Shown piece by piece: positions 41,203-49,460 of a stretch of 51,388 nt of DNA. The stretch is from the NCBI GenBank assembly GCA_017434525.1, contig JAFRFD010000094.1:1-51388 (forward strand). Direction: 5' to 3'. Source of the stretch: Methanobrevibacter sp. Lineage in GTDB: Archaea > Methanobacteriota > Methanobacteria > Methanobacteriales > Methanobacteriaceae. The position numbers were made by a program, and so were the translations under genes. The first letter of the stretch is position 1, and every line of letters starts with the position of its first letter. The notes under the pieces are model-generated. The model was not told where the DNA came from. It saw only the letters and a program-made list of their open reading frames with translations, and did not search any database.

Positions 41203-42096
41203 CTAATCCCAGAAGTTTTCAAAAGTGTTAGGAATGTCATAATCGTCCCTAACCTCAGGGATTTTTTCTTCGCTGGATTTATTTAACTCTCTTTTTAAAT
41301 CTTCAGCATTGTCATCTACGAATATCAGTGCAGTTCTGACAATATTCAGCCATTCAACAGCTTTTGACTTGGATTCAGCAGCAATATAGTTTTGACCGAC
41401 GATGATGTTTTCAGGCCTGAACTTGTCTGTGGCAATTACGATTCTGTCCTCATCGACCAGCTCCTGTCTGAATGTCTCCTGCCAAAGGTCTTCCAGATTG
41501 AATATCTCAAGAATATCCTTAGAATAGATGTCTTCATAGCGTGATTTAAAAGCGGAAAAATCGGATTTTATGTCATCCATATCCTCAATCAATTCCTTGT
41601 TCTGTTGGGATAGGACTTCACTTTCCTTGATGAGCTTGTTGTAGTCATCAAGCAGGTTATTGTAATTGTGGGTCACCTTCATCAGTTTGTTTTCCAAAGT
41701 GTGGATGTTAATCAGATTTAATGAATAGGACAATGTTGATTTTATGATTGAATTTAGAATTTCCTTTTCGGCCAATCTGAAGTCTATTGATTCATCCTCA
41801 ACGATAAGGTTATTGTAGTCAAACAGACCTATATGATTAAAATCCGTCTTTAACTCATTGAAAAGAATATTGTATGTTTCGTCATGACCATATCCGCCGA
41901 TGAGTAAGATATCTGCACCACTGGCTACCTTTTTGACAATATTCAGTTCCGTGGTTGGAATAATTGAAGAAACAATAATGTTATAATCGTTTTCAAGTTG
42001 AATGTTATTGACCGCTTTGGAAACAAGCTGCGCAACATCCAGACCCTGAACGATTATGCGAACATCAATTTTTGAATCGTGACCATCGTTTTCCAT
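41203..42096 (-). CDS. Hypothetical coiled-coil protein, 297 aa
   Basis: An N-terminal alpha/beta domain (about 10-110) with GADILLIGGYGHDETYN is followed by a coiled coil (about 135-195), then a C-terminal alpha/beta part (FRPENIIVGQNYIAAE) and an acidic tail ending FENFWD. I do not recognise it. It lies 9 nt after galE, and ATG follows TTTAGGTAATTTTC, so it is probably co-transcribed with it. Confidence 0.6.
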   Translation of the reverse strand: MENDGHDSKIDVRIIVQGLDVAQLVSKAVNNIQLENDYNIIVSSIIPTTELNIVKKVASGADILLIGGYGHDETYNILFNELKTDFNHIGLFDYNNLIVEDESIDFRLAEKEILNSIIKSTLSYSLNLINIHTLENKLMKVTHNYNNLLDDYNKLIKESEVLSQQNKELIEDMDDIKSDFSAFKSRYEDIYSKDILEIFNLEDLWQETFRQELVDEDRIVIATDKFRPENIIVGQNYIAAESKSKAVEWLNIVRTALIFVDDNAEDLKRELNKSSEEKIPEVRDDYDIPNTFENFWD

Positions 42097-42105
42097 GAAA
42101 ATTAC

Positions 42106-43074
42106 CTAAACAATATTCATTTTTTCATGCCATTTCCAAGCGGACTCAACAATCTGTTCCAGATCATACTGTGGAGTCCAGCCCAGCTTTTCATGAATTT
42201 TAGTTGAATCAGCTATCAAGACAGCAGGATCTCCTTCACGGCGTTCATCGATTTTTACTTCGAAATCACGACCTGTGACCTTTTTACACATGTCTATCAC
42301 TTCACGAACGGAATATCCTTCACCGTTTCCAAGGTTGAAAATGTTGGATTCCTTTTCGTTGCACAAGTATTCATATGCTTTGATATGTGCGTCCGCAAGA
42401 TCGTTTACATGAATATAGTCACGGATACATGTTCCGTCAGGAGTGTCGTAATCGTCACCAAAAATGGATATGCTGTCCCTTTTTCCGATGGCCGCATCCA
42501 ACACCAAAGGAATCAAGTGAGTTTCAGGGTCATGCAATTCCCCTATCTCACCATCAAAATCAGCGCCTGCCGCATTGAAGTATCTTAAAGATACATAATT
42601 GAAATCACCTTTTTCGGCTTCCCTTTGAAGTGCCTTTTCGGTGATGAATTTGGAGTGTCCATAAGGATTGATTGGTTTTAAATCTGTATCTTCAGTGATT
42701 GGAATCTGGGTAGGGTTTCCGTATACTGCAGCAGTTGATGATAATATAAATTTGTCAACACCGAATTCCCTCATTATCTTCAAGAGATTTAAAGTGTTTT
42801 TATAATTGTTTTTAAAGTATTTTTGAGGCATTTGAACTGATTCTGCCACTGATGAAAAAGCGGCAAAATGTATTACCCCATCAATGTCATAGTTTTTAAA
42901 GACTTCCCTTAAATCACCGCTGCCGAAGTCACAGTCTTCAAAAAATCCCCATTTTACAAAGTTTTCATAACCTTTGCAGAGATTGTCCACAACAACAGTG
43001 TCGTAACCTGCAGCATGCAGTGCCTTGTTTGTGTGAGAGCCTATATAGCCGGCTCCACCAGTAACCAAAATCAT
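42106..43074 (-). CDS. galE: UDP-glucose 4-epimerase
   Basis: 322 aa extended SDR enzyme. NAD-binding GGAGYIGSH (6-14), catalytic SST (112-114) and YGHSK (Tyr138, Lys142). It interconverts UDP-glucose and UDP-galactose, or the N-acetyl forms used for wall and surface glycans. It lies 9 nt after the geranylgeranyl reductase gene. Confidence 0.92.
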   Translation of the reverse strand: MILVTGGAGYIGSHTNKALHAAGYDTVVVDNLCKGYENFVKWGFFEDCDFGSGDLREVFKNYDIDGVIHFAAFSSVAESVQMPQKYFKNNYKNTLNLLKIMREFGVDKFILSSTAAVYGNPTQIPITEDTDLKPINPYGHSKFITEKALQREAEKGDFNYVSLRYFNAAGADFDGEIGELHDPETHLIPLVLDAAIGKRDSISIFGDDYDTPDGTCIRDYIHVNDLADAHIKAYEYLCNEKESNIFNLGNGEGYSVREVIDMCKKVTGRDFEVKIDERREGDPAVLIADSTKIHEKLGWTPQYDLEQIVESAWKWHEKMNIV

Positions 43075-43083
43075 TTCTTACAC

Positions 43084-44262
43084 CTATACGAATTTACCTA
43101 ATTTGAGTAATGCTTTTGGAGATATTTTAATTAATTTTTTAACGATTTCAGTGGTTGAAATCTTATCGAAGCTTTCTCCTTCAAATGCATGACCGAGCTC
43201 ATCCAATTCTTCATCAGATAAAGTAAGCAAGTATTCCTGTACTTTCTTATATCTTTTGATTTCATGGTCCAATTCTTCATGAGCCATTTTATCATATATT
43301 TTTAGGTATTTTTTGGAACAGTCCTCTTTGATAGCTTGTGCAGCCACTTTACCGGCACACATTCCACCAGTCATACCTGAGATGATTCCTCCACCGGTCA
43401 ATGGATTAACCTGACCTGCTGCATCTCCAACAACCATGATATTGTCATCATATAATTTTTTGGTCATACCACCGACAGGATCTCCACCTACATTCAATTC
43501 AACAGCCTGTGCATTTTTCAGGTAAGGAGATTTTGCAACAAAATCATCCAAGTATTCTTTAGCGGTTTTTTCAGCCTTATGAGGTAATACTGCTAAACCA
43601 ACGTTTGCAATGTCATCACCTTTAGGGAAAATCCATACATAGCCTCCAGGTGCGCATGATCCTAAGTAAAATTCAATGACTCCAGGTTTTTCGAATTCAA
43701 CGTTACACATTTCATATTGTACACCGGATTCCATTTCTTTTGGTTTTGCTGCTGGTCTTAATCCTGCCCATCTTGCAATGTGGCCTTCAGGACCATCTGC
43801 GGCAATCAAAATCTTACATTTATAATCTATTTTTTCACCCATGGATTCTGTGTTGACAATATAACCGTCATCAATCTTTTCAATTCCTGTTACTAAAGTT
43901 TTAATTCTAATTTCAGCGCCTGCTCTTGCGGCATCCATTGCCATGTGCTTATCAAACACTTTTCTTTCAAGAATGTAACCTGCTTCAGGTATTTTTACCT
44001 GGTCTTCGGTTAACCAAATGTCGGTTCCGTCAGGTGTTTGAATTCTTACGCCTTCGATTTTTTTGGTAATCCAACGAGGAGATGGTTCAATTCCTAATTT
44101 TTCAAGGCCTTGAATTGAAACTCCTTCTGCACATCTTTTCGGTGATCCAATTTCAGATTTCTTATCCATCAAAATTACTTTTGCTCCACCTAATGCAGCA
44201 TGTTTTGCTGCGCTGGAACCCGCAGGTCCAGAACCAACTACTATTACATCAGTTTCAATCAT
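43084..44262 (-). CDS. Geranylgeranyl reductase (archaeal lipid saturation)
   Basis: 392 aa FAD protein. The dinucleotide motif VVGSGPAGSSAAKHAALGG (near 7-25) and the second FAD motif VVGDAAGQVNPLTGGGI place it among digeranylgeranylglycerophospholipid reductases, which saturate the isoprenoid chains of membrane lipids. ATG follows GAGGAATGATTAT. It is preceded by a small ferredoxin gene 4 nt away, a likely electron donor, as shown for a ferredoxin and this enzyme in Methanosarcina. Confidence 0.9.
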   Translation of the reverse strand: MIETDVIVVGSGPAGSSAAKHAALGGAKVILMDKKSEIGSPKRCAEGVSIQGLEKLGIEPSPRWITKKIEGVRIQTPDGTDIWLTEDQVKIPEAGYILERKVFDKHMAMDAARAGAEIRIKTLVTGIEKIDDGYIVNTESMGEKIDYKCKILIAADGPEGHIARWAGLRPAAKPKEMESGVQYEMCNVEFEKPGVIEFYLGSCAPGGYVWIFPKGDDIANVGLAVLPHKAEKTAKEYLDDFVAKSPYLKNAQAVELNVGGDPVGGMTKKLYDDNIMVVGDAAGQVNPLTGGGIISGMTGGMCAGKVAAQAIKEDCSKKYLKIYDKMAHEELDHEIKRYKKVQEYLLTLSDEELDELGHAFEGESFDKISTTEIVKKLIKISPKALLKLGKFV

Positions 44263-44266
44263 ATAA

Positions 44267-44434
44267 TCATTCCTCTTTTTCTAAAGCATCAATTGGACAT
44301 GCTTTTATGCATGTATCACAATCTTTACAGTCATCATCATTAAATACTAATGAGTATTCTCTTACTTGAATTAAATTTCTTGGACAAACTCCGGCACATT
44401 CTCCGCAGAATGAGCACCAATCTTTAACAATCAT
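44267..44434 (-). CDS. Small 2[4Fe-4S] ferredoxin, 55 aa
   Basis: Two cluster motifs: CSFCGECAGVCPRN (residues 7-20) and CKDCDTCIKACPID (36-49). ATG at 44434 follows GGAGATATTT. It leads the operon and ends 4 nt before the reductase start, so it probably feeds electrons to it. Confidence 0.9.
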   Translation of the reverse strand: MIVKDWCSFCGECAGVCPRNLIQVREYSLVFNDDDCKDCDTCIKACPIDALEKEE

Positions 44435-44553
44435 AAATATCTCCTTATATTAACAGTTTATGTTATGAATAATTAGTTCGTTATTATATTTAAAATTATA
44501 GTAAAAAATAGCAATTTTATAAACAGAAATAGGAAAAAAATAAGTTTTAGGTA

Positions 44554-44979
44554 TTATTTGACCAATAATACCGGAACATCACATGTCCTTAAGAGCCTTT
44601 CTGAGACAGAACCAATTTGAGTATCGGACACGTTATTTTCATCGAATGAAACAAATCTATTGTTATTTGAACCATGGGCATGAATGACGACCAAATCCGC
44701 ACGGGTTTGGTCAACGATGAATTTCATGTCCCTTAACGGGTCTGCGGTAAGCAGATGTTCGGTTACTTCAACACCCACTTCACCTGCCTTTTTGGTAATT
44801 TTGGCCAGGATGGCATCACCTGAATTTTCTTCGGAATCATAACTGTTGAATGAAAATTCCTCAAGAACATGAACTGCAGCTATCTTTGATGAAAATTTCA
44901 CTGCAATTTCAATGGCCACGTCTGCAGCCTTATATCCGTATTCGGATCCGTCCACAGGAACCATTATTACATCAAACAC
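44554..44979 (-). CDS. Universal stress protein (UspA) family
   Basis: 141 aa. MVPVDGSEYGYKAADVAIEIA is the family N terminus, and the C-terminal part VIHAHGSNNN ... GSVSERLLRTCDVPVLLV contains the ATP-binding loop pattern, with about 12 extra residues in the loop. GTG at 44979 shares its G with the TAG of the ABC gene and has GGGTGATTGCTA before it; the later ATG is less likely. Translationally coupled to the A2-type gene. Confidence 0.85.
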   Translation of the reverse strand: MFDVIMVPVDGSEYGYKAADVAIEIAVKFSSKIAAVHVLEEFSFNSYDSEENSGDAILAKITKKAGEVGVEVTEHLLTADPLRDMKFIVDQTRADLVVIHAHGSNNNRFVSFDENNVSDTQIGSVSERLLRTCDVPVLLVK

Positions 44980-46685
44980 TAGCAATCACCCTTCAAGTAG
45001 TCCGCATGACAGAAGTCAATGAAATTATCTACAATTTCATCAATGTTATCACTGTCATCGATGATTTTGCCGTCATCCATGAATAGTGCCCTGTTTGAAA
45101 GCTCTTTTATGAAGTCTGTGTTGTGTGAAATCATTACGATGGTGATTCCGTATTCCTTAGAAATCTTTTTGAGTGAATTTGTAACATCTCTCAATGTAAC
45201 GGGATCCAAATCGCCGAACGGCTCATCCAAAAGCAGGAACTTAGGCCTTGAAATCAGAATCAATGCAAGCATTACACGTACCTGCTGACCACCAGACAAT
45301 TCATAGGACCTTCTAGGCAATATGTCCAAGTCCAAATCAAGATTTTCAAAGATGTCCGCTACAGCCTCCTTGGTTGCGGTTTCAGGAAATCTTGGGAACA
45401 GGTCGTTTAAAATTTCAGAGTCAAGTCCAATCTGTTCTAAACGATGTTTTGCTTCGCTTTCAGGCAAATCGGTTAACTGATAAAATGAGTCAAGCAATTC
45501 CTCACCTATACCGATTTTCCTTGCCCTTTCCTGTGCATCCTTAACGATGTCCTGGTTTTTATATCCCAATCTTGTAGCCAATTGGCTCAAGACGGTTGAA
45601 TAGTGAACAAGTGAGAATTCCTGATGCATGAAACCCAATTTGGAGCGTATTTTCATACGGCTTAAACCTGGAATTTCAATGTCTCTCCACTCGCCGTCAA
45701 CATAATACAGCACGTCACCGTCATCAGGGTCTTCAAGTCCTCCCAACATCCTTAAAAGAACAGTTTTACCTGCTCCACTCGGACCGATGATGCTTAAGAT
45801 ATTTTCATTTTGAACCGTGAAGTTGATGTCCTCCATTTCAAGAACTTCACCACCGGTCAATAGGTAGAATCGTTTTTTAAGGTCCTTGGCTTCAATGACA
45901 TCCTCATCGGTAGGGACATTTTGGATATCGACAATTGGCTCCATATCCGCCATGAACTTGTCACAGATTTCATCAGGTGATCCCTCATCAACGATTTCAC
46001 CGTCTTCAAGAAGTATTACCCTGTCAGCAAGGTATTTTTGGACATCAGGCAAGTGGGATATGATAATGACAGTAATATTCAGTTCCTTGTTGATTTTTTT
46101 GACCGCATCCAATATTTCCTGTTTGGTTTTAGGGCATGCCATGGTGGCAGGTTCATCAAGAAGTAAGGCTTTAGGCTGTTTTGCCAGTTGACGGGCCATG
46201 ATAAGTCTTTGCTTTTCACCACCACTCAAAACGGATGCATAGTGGTCCTTTTTGTGAGTCAATGAAACCAATTCAAGAAGCTCGTCGGCCTCATCACCGA
46301 ATTCGCTTTCTGCGGTTTCGAAATTGGTGTCGCTTTCATCAAAATAGTTTCTTGCATACAATTTTCGCAATACGTTTTCACGTACGGTATCCGGCCACAG
46401 TCCGAAAGACCTTTGAAGATGGATTGCGGTTTCTTTTTTAAGGTTATTGTAATAAAATTGAGATTGTCCTGCCTTAACAGTGACATCGCCAACGGTTATG
46501 CTGCCGCTGTCTATATGTTCAACACCTCTTAGTGCTCTTAAAAGTGTAGTCTTTCCGGAACCACTTTTTCCCATGATTCCTAAAATTTCTCCTTCCTTAA
46601 CTTCAAAACTGACATCCTTAAGTGCAGTGATTTTAGTTCCGTTGTCTAATTCATAATCCTTACTTACGTTTTCAACTTTTATCAT
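44979..46685 (-). CDS. atwA: Methyl-CoM reductase system component A2 (double ABC ATPase)
   Basis: 568 aa with two ABC domains in one chain and no membrane segments. Walker A GKSGSGKTT (about 39) and GPSGAGKTV (about 310), signatures LSGGEKQR and LSGGQQVR. Component A2 uses ATP in the reductive activation of methyl-coenzyme M reductase, and its domain order and the long inter-domain insertion after the second Walker A fit that protein. A general ABC ATPase is the alternative. Monocistronic start, followed by the UspA gene. Confidence 0.88.
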   Translation of the reverse strand: MIKVENVSKDYELDNGTKITALKDVSFEVKEGEILGIMGKSGSGKTTLLRALRGVEHIDSGSITVGDVTVKAGQSQFYYNNLKKETAIHLQRSFGLWPDTVRENVLRKLYARNYFDESDTNFETAESEFGDEADELLELVSLTHKKDHYASVLSGGEKQRLIMARQLAKQPKALLLDEPATMACPKTKQEILDAVKKINKELNITVIIISHLPDVQKYLADRVILLEDGEIVDEGSPDEICDKFMADMEPIVDIQNVPTDEDVIEAKDLKKRFYLLTGGEVLEMEDINFTVQNENILSIIGPSGAGKTVLLRMLGGLEDPDDGDVLYYVDGEWRDIEIPGLSRMKIRSKLGFMHQEFSLVHYSTVLSQLATRLGYKNQDIVKDAQERARKIGIGEELLDSFYQLTDLPESEAKHRLEQIGLDSEILNDLFPRFPETATKEAVADIFENLDLDLDILPRRSYELSGGQQVRVMLALILISRPKFLLLDEPFGDLDPVTLRDVTNSLKKISKEYGITIVMISHNTDFIKELSNRALFMDDGKIIDDSDNIDEIVDNFIDFCHADYLKGDC

Positions 46686-46768
46686 TCTTTATGCCCCTTT
46701 AATAATAGAATATTATATCATGAAACTATTTATATTTTATATTTCATATTTAAAAACAAGTGATAAAA

Positions 46769-47065
46769 ATGGCTAGTGACAATAAAATTCAAGAATATTT
46801 AGATAGCTTAGAACAGGAAAAAATAATGATTGAAACCCATTTCGCAAATATGGAAAGAATATTAAGTGACAATCCAAAATTAGACCAGGAAAAAGCATTT
46901 GCACTACTGTCTAACTTTAACACCCTAAACATCCAATATGACCAGTTGTGCAATGACATGATCACATTCATCAAAATATTTAAGGACAACGATGAGCAGG
47001 AAATAAGACTCTACAAAACAGAAGAATTAATAGAGTTACTTGAAAAGGCAGTTAACCAAGTTTAA
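46769..47065 (+). CDS. Hypothetical protein, 98 aa
   Basis: All-helical protein starting MASDNKIQEYLDSLEQEKIM, with amphipathic coiled-coil character and no motif I recognise. ATG at 46769 is preferred over the GTG at 46760, which belongs to the GTGATAAA ribosome site. Divergent from the A2-type gene; its stop overlaps the stop of the gene on the other strand. Confidence 0.6.
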   Translation: MASDNKIQEYLDSLEQEKIMIETHFANMERILSDNPKLDQEKAFALLSNFNTLNIQYDQLCNDMITFIKIFKDNDEQEIRLYKTEELIELLEKAVNQV

Positions 47066-47598
47066 CTGTCAAAAAATATTGAAACACTATCCGTACCATC
47101 TGTAGTTGAGTTTTCAGCTACAACTTTACCATTTCTTAAAAGCTGTATTTGAAGTTCACCGGTACCGCCATACCTCTGAGCTTGAATTTGAACATCATCC
47201 CAAGCGGCACAATCCAGAGAGTATGTTTTTTCACCAGAACCGGATTTTTCTACAAGATAATTTGGATTGCCCATTTTGGCATACCAATTACCGTCATATT
47301 TGATAACAGCTTTGAATGGATAAGTAGATGACTGATGTTGACTTCCATCGTCGTATATAACATTTAACGTATCATTATGGGTAGGCTGGGAATTATTGTA
47401 AATAAAAGAGAACAATAATAGTGCAATAACGATTATACCCAAAACGATTACAATCTTTTTAGCTATGCCTACATTCCAACGTTTACGATTACTTTTTTTA
47501 CCGGCATTGTTGATACTGCTGGTGAGAATGTAGCCACAGTTATCGCAATATATGGATGAGGTTGCATTCTCAAATCCACATCTTGGACATTTTACCAT
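47062..47598 (-). CDS. Zinc-ribbon membrane protein, 178 aa
   Basis: An N-terminal ribbon (CPRCGFENA ... YCDNCGY), a membrane helix at about 47-68 (KIVIVLGIIVIALLLFSFIY), and an external domain of about 110 residues that resembles a beta sandwich (KYDGNWYAKMGN, SGSGEKTYSLDCAAWDDVQ). Architecture like the 13516-14049 gene. ATG at 47598 is the only good start. Function unknown. Confidence 0.7.
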   Translation of the reverse strand: MVKCPRCGFENATSSIYCDNCGYILTSSINNAGKKSNRKRWNVGIAKKIVIVLGIIVIALLLFSFIYNNSQPTHNDTLNVIYDDGSQHQSSTYPFKAVIKYDGNWYAKMGNPNYLVEKSGSGEKTYSLDCAAWDDVQIQAQRYGGTGELQIQLLRNGKVVAENSTTDGTDSVSIFFDS

Positions 47599-47699
47599 AA
47601 CTTTTAATTCCTTTTATATTCGTTATGAAAACTTTATAAAAATACTTATATTTAAAGTTAATGCAAAATTAGTCTTTTTTTCTAAAAATTGATAAGAGA

Positions 47700-49451
47700 T
47701 TAGTGATAATAATTATAGACATTTTCAGCCGTTTTTTGATTCATACCTTCTATTTTAGCTAATTCCTCAACAGATGCATTTTTAATGTTATCGATTGTTT
47801 GAAATTCTTTTAAAAGATTAATCTTTCGTTTTTTACCGATTCCAGCAATATCATCAAGTGAAGAGGCCGATATATCATTACTGCGAAGTTTTCTATGATA
47901 GGTTATTGCAAAACGATGAGATTCGTCACGGACCTGTTGAAGCAAATGCAAAGCCTGATTGTTTTTAGGAATGATGATTGGACGAGATGAATTTGGAACA
48001 AACACCTCCTCAAACTCTTTTGCAAGCCCAATGATTGGAATATGAGTGAGATTTAATTTTTCCAACACTCCGCAAGCCATCCTCAGCTGTCCTTTGCCCC
48101 CATCGATTACTATCAGGTCAGGTTCGGGATCCCTATCCACCATTTTTAATCTTCGGGTCAACAGTTCCTCCATCATCGCAAAATCGTTCGGTCCGGGAGT
48201 TTCCATTTTGAAATGTTTATACCTCTTTTTGTTGGGTTTTCCCTCCTTGAACGAAACCTTTGAACCTACCGCAAATTTGCCGGAAATGTTACTTATGTCA
48301 TAACCCTCTATAACATGAGGCAACTTTTCAAGTTTGAGGTATTTCTTAAGTTCAATCAATGCTGATTCCATCTTTTTCTTTTGATGTTTGATGATTTCGG
48401 CATTTTTTCTAGCCATCTTTACCAGACGTAACTTGACGCCCTTTTGGGGAACCTTGATGCTGACCTTGTTTCCCCTCAAATCACTAAGCCATTCCTCCAA
48501 CAGCTGTTTTTCATCAATATCCTCATCCAAAAGAATCTGTTTTGGAACGTGACGATTATATCCATAGTACTGCTGAATGAAGGCAAACATGATTTCGGAT
48601 GAGGAATCATATTGTGAAGCGCTCATCAAAAAGTCATCACGACCTACGATTTTGCCGTTTCTAATAGGCATTATAATAACCACAACCTCATCATCGCCCG
48701 GAGCGATAGCTATGACGTCCTGGTCAAGGTCATCGTCAACCAAATCCACAAACTGCTTTTCCATGATTTCCTCTATTGATGCAATCTGGTCCCTTATGAC
48801 CGCCGCCTTTTCATATTCCTCATTTTCTGCAGCATCCATCATTTCAACCTTAAGGTTCTTGACAATGGTGGAATATTTTCCCTGGAAAAACAGGTCAATC
48901 TTATTGATAATTTCCGAATATTCCTTTTCGGTGATTTCACCCGCACATGGAGCATAACACAAATCTATTTGAGAGTTGAGGCATGGCCCATCCATATTGC
49001 GGCAAGTTCGAATCTTGAATAAGGACTTCAGGAATTTGACAGTCTGTTTTACCGAACCGACATCGGTAAAGGGACCGTAATAAATTCCGTTTTTAGTAAC
49101 ATTTCTTGTAATCAGTAATCTGGGAAACTTTTCATCGGTTATTTTCACATAAGGGTATCTCTTGTCATCCTTCAGCTGAACATTATATCTTGGACGATGC
49201 TTTTTGATTAATGTTGCCTCTAAAATTAAAGCTTCCTTTTCAGAATTAGTGACAATATATTCGAGGCTGTCAAAATGACTCATCAATATTTGAGTTTTAG
49301 GCCTATCGAGCTTTTCGCGAAAATAAGATTTTACCCTCTTAATGAGATTTTTGGCCTTTCCGATGTAAATTATGGTGTCTGATGCATCCCTCATGATATA
49401 TACGCCGGGCTTGTTCGGCAAATTATCAGGAGATTTGACTTTAGTTGACAT
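47700..49451 (-). CDS. uvrC: UvrABC system protein C
   Basis: 583 aa nuclease of nucleotide excision repair. GIY-YIG domain (KPGVYIMRDASDTIIYIGKAKN, about 14-40), Cys-rich segment CRNMDGPCLN ... CYAPCAG, UVR motif, RNase H-like catalytic domain (GYDISNISG, DLIVIDGGKGQL), and two C-terminal helix-hairpin-helix motifs. ATG at 49451 follows GGTGAGATTT. It follows the large gene at 49461 by 9 nt. UvrA/B are not in the window. Confidence 0.94.
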   Translation of the reverse strand: MSTKVKSPDNLPNKPGVYIMRDASDTIIYIGKAKNLIKRVKSYFREKLDRPKTQILMSHFDSLEYIVTNSEKEALILEATLIKKHRPRYNVQLKDDKRYPYVKITDEKFPRLLITRNVTKNGIYYGPFTDVGSVKQTVKFLKSLFKIRTCRNMDGPCLNSQIDLCYAPCAGEITEKEYSEIINKIDLFFQGKYSTIVKNLKVEMMDAAENEEYEKAAVIRDQIASIEEIMEKQFVDLVDDDLDQDVIAIAPGDDEVVVIIMPIRNGKIVGRDDFLMSASQYDSSSEIMFAFIQQYYGYNRHVPKQILLDEDIDEKQLLEEWLSDLRGNKVSIKVPQKGVKLRLVKMARKNAEIIKHQKKKMESALIELKKYLKLEKLPHVIEGYDISNISGKFAVGSKVSFKEGKPNKKRYKHFKMETPGPNDFAMMEELLTRRLKMVDRDPEPDLIVIDGGKGQLRMACGVLEKLNLTHIPIIGLAKEFEEVFVPNSSRPIIIPKNNQALHLLQQVRDESHRFAITYHRKLRSNDISASSLDDIAGIGKKRKINLLKEFQTIDNIKNASVEELAKIEGMNQKTAENVYNYYH

Positions 49452-49460
49452 AAATCTCAC

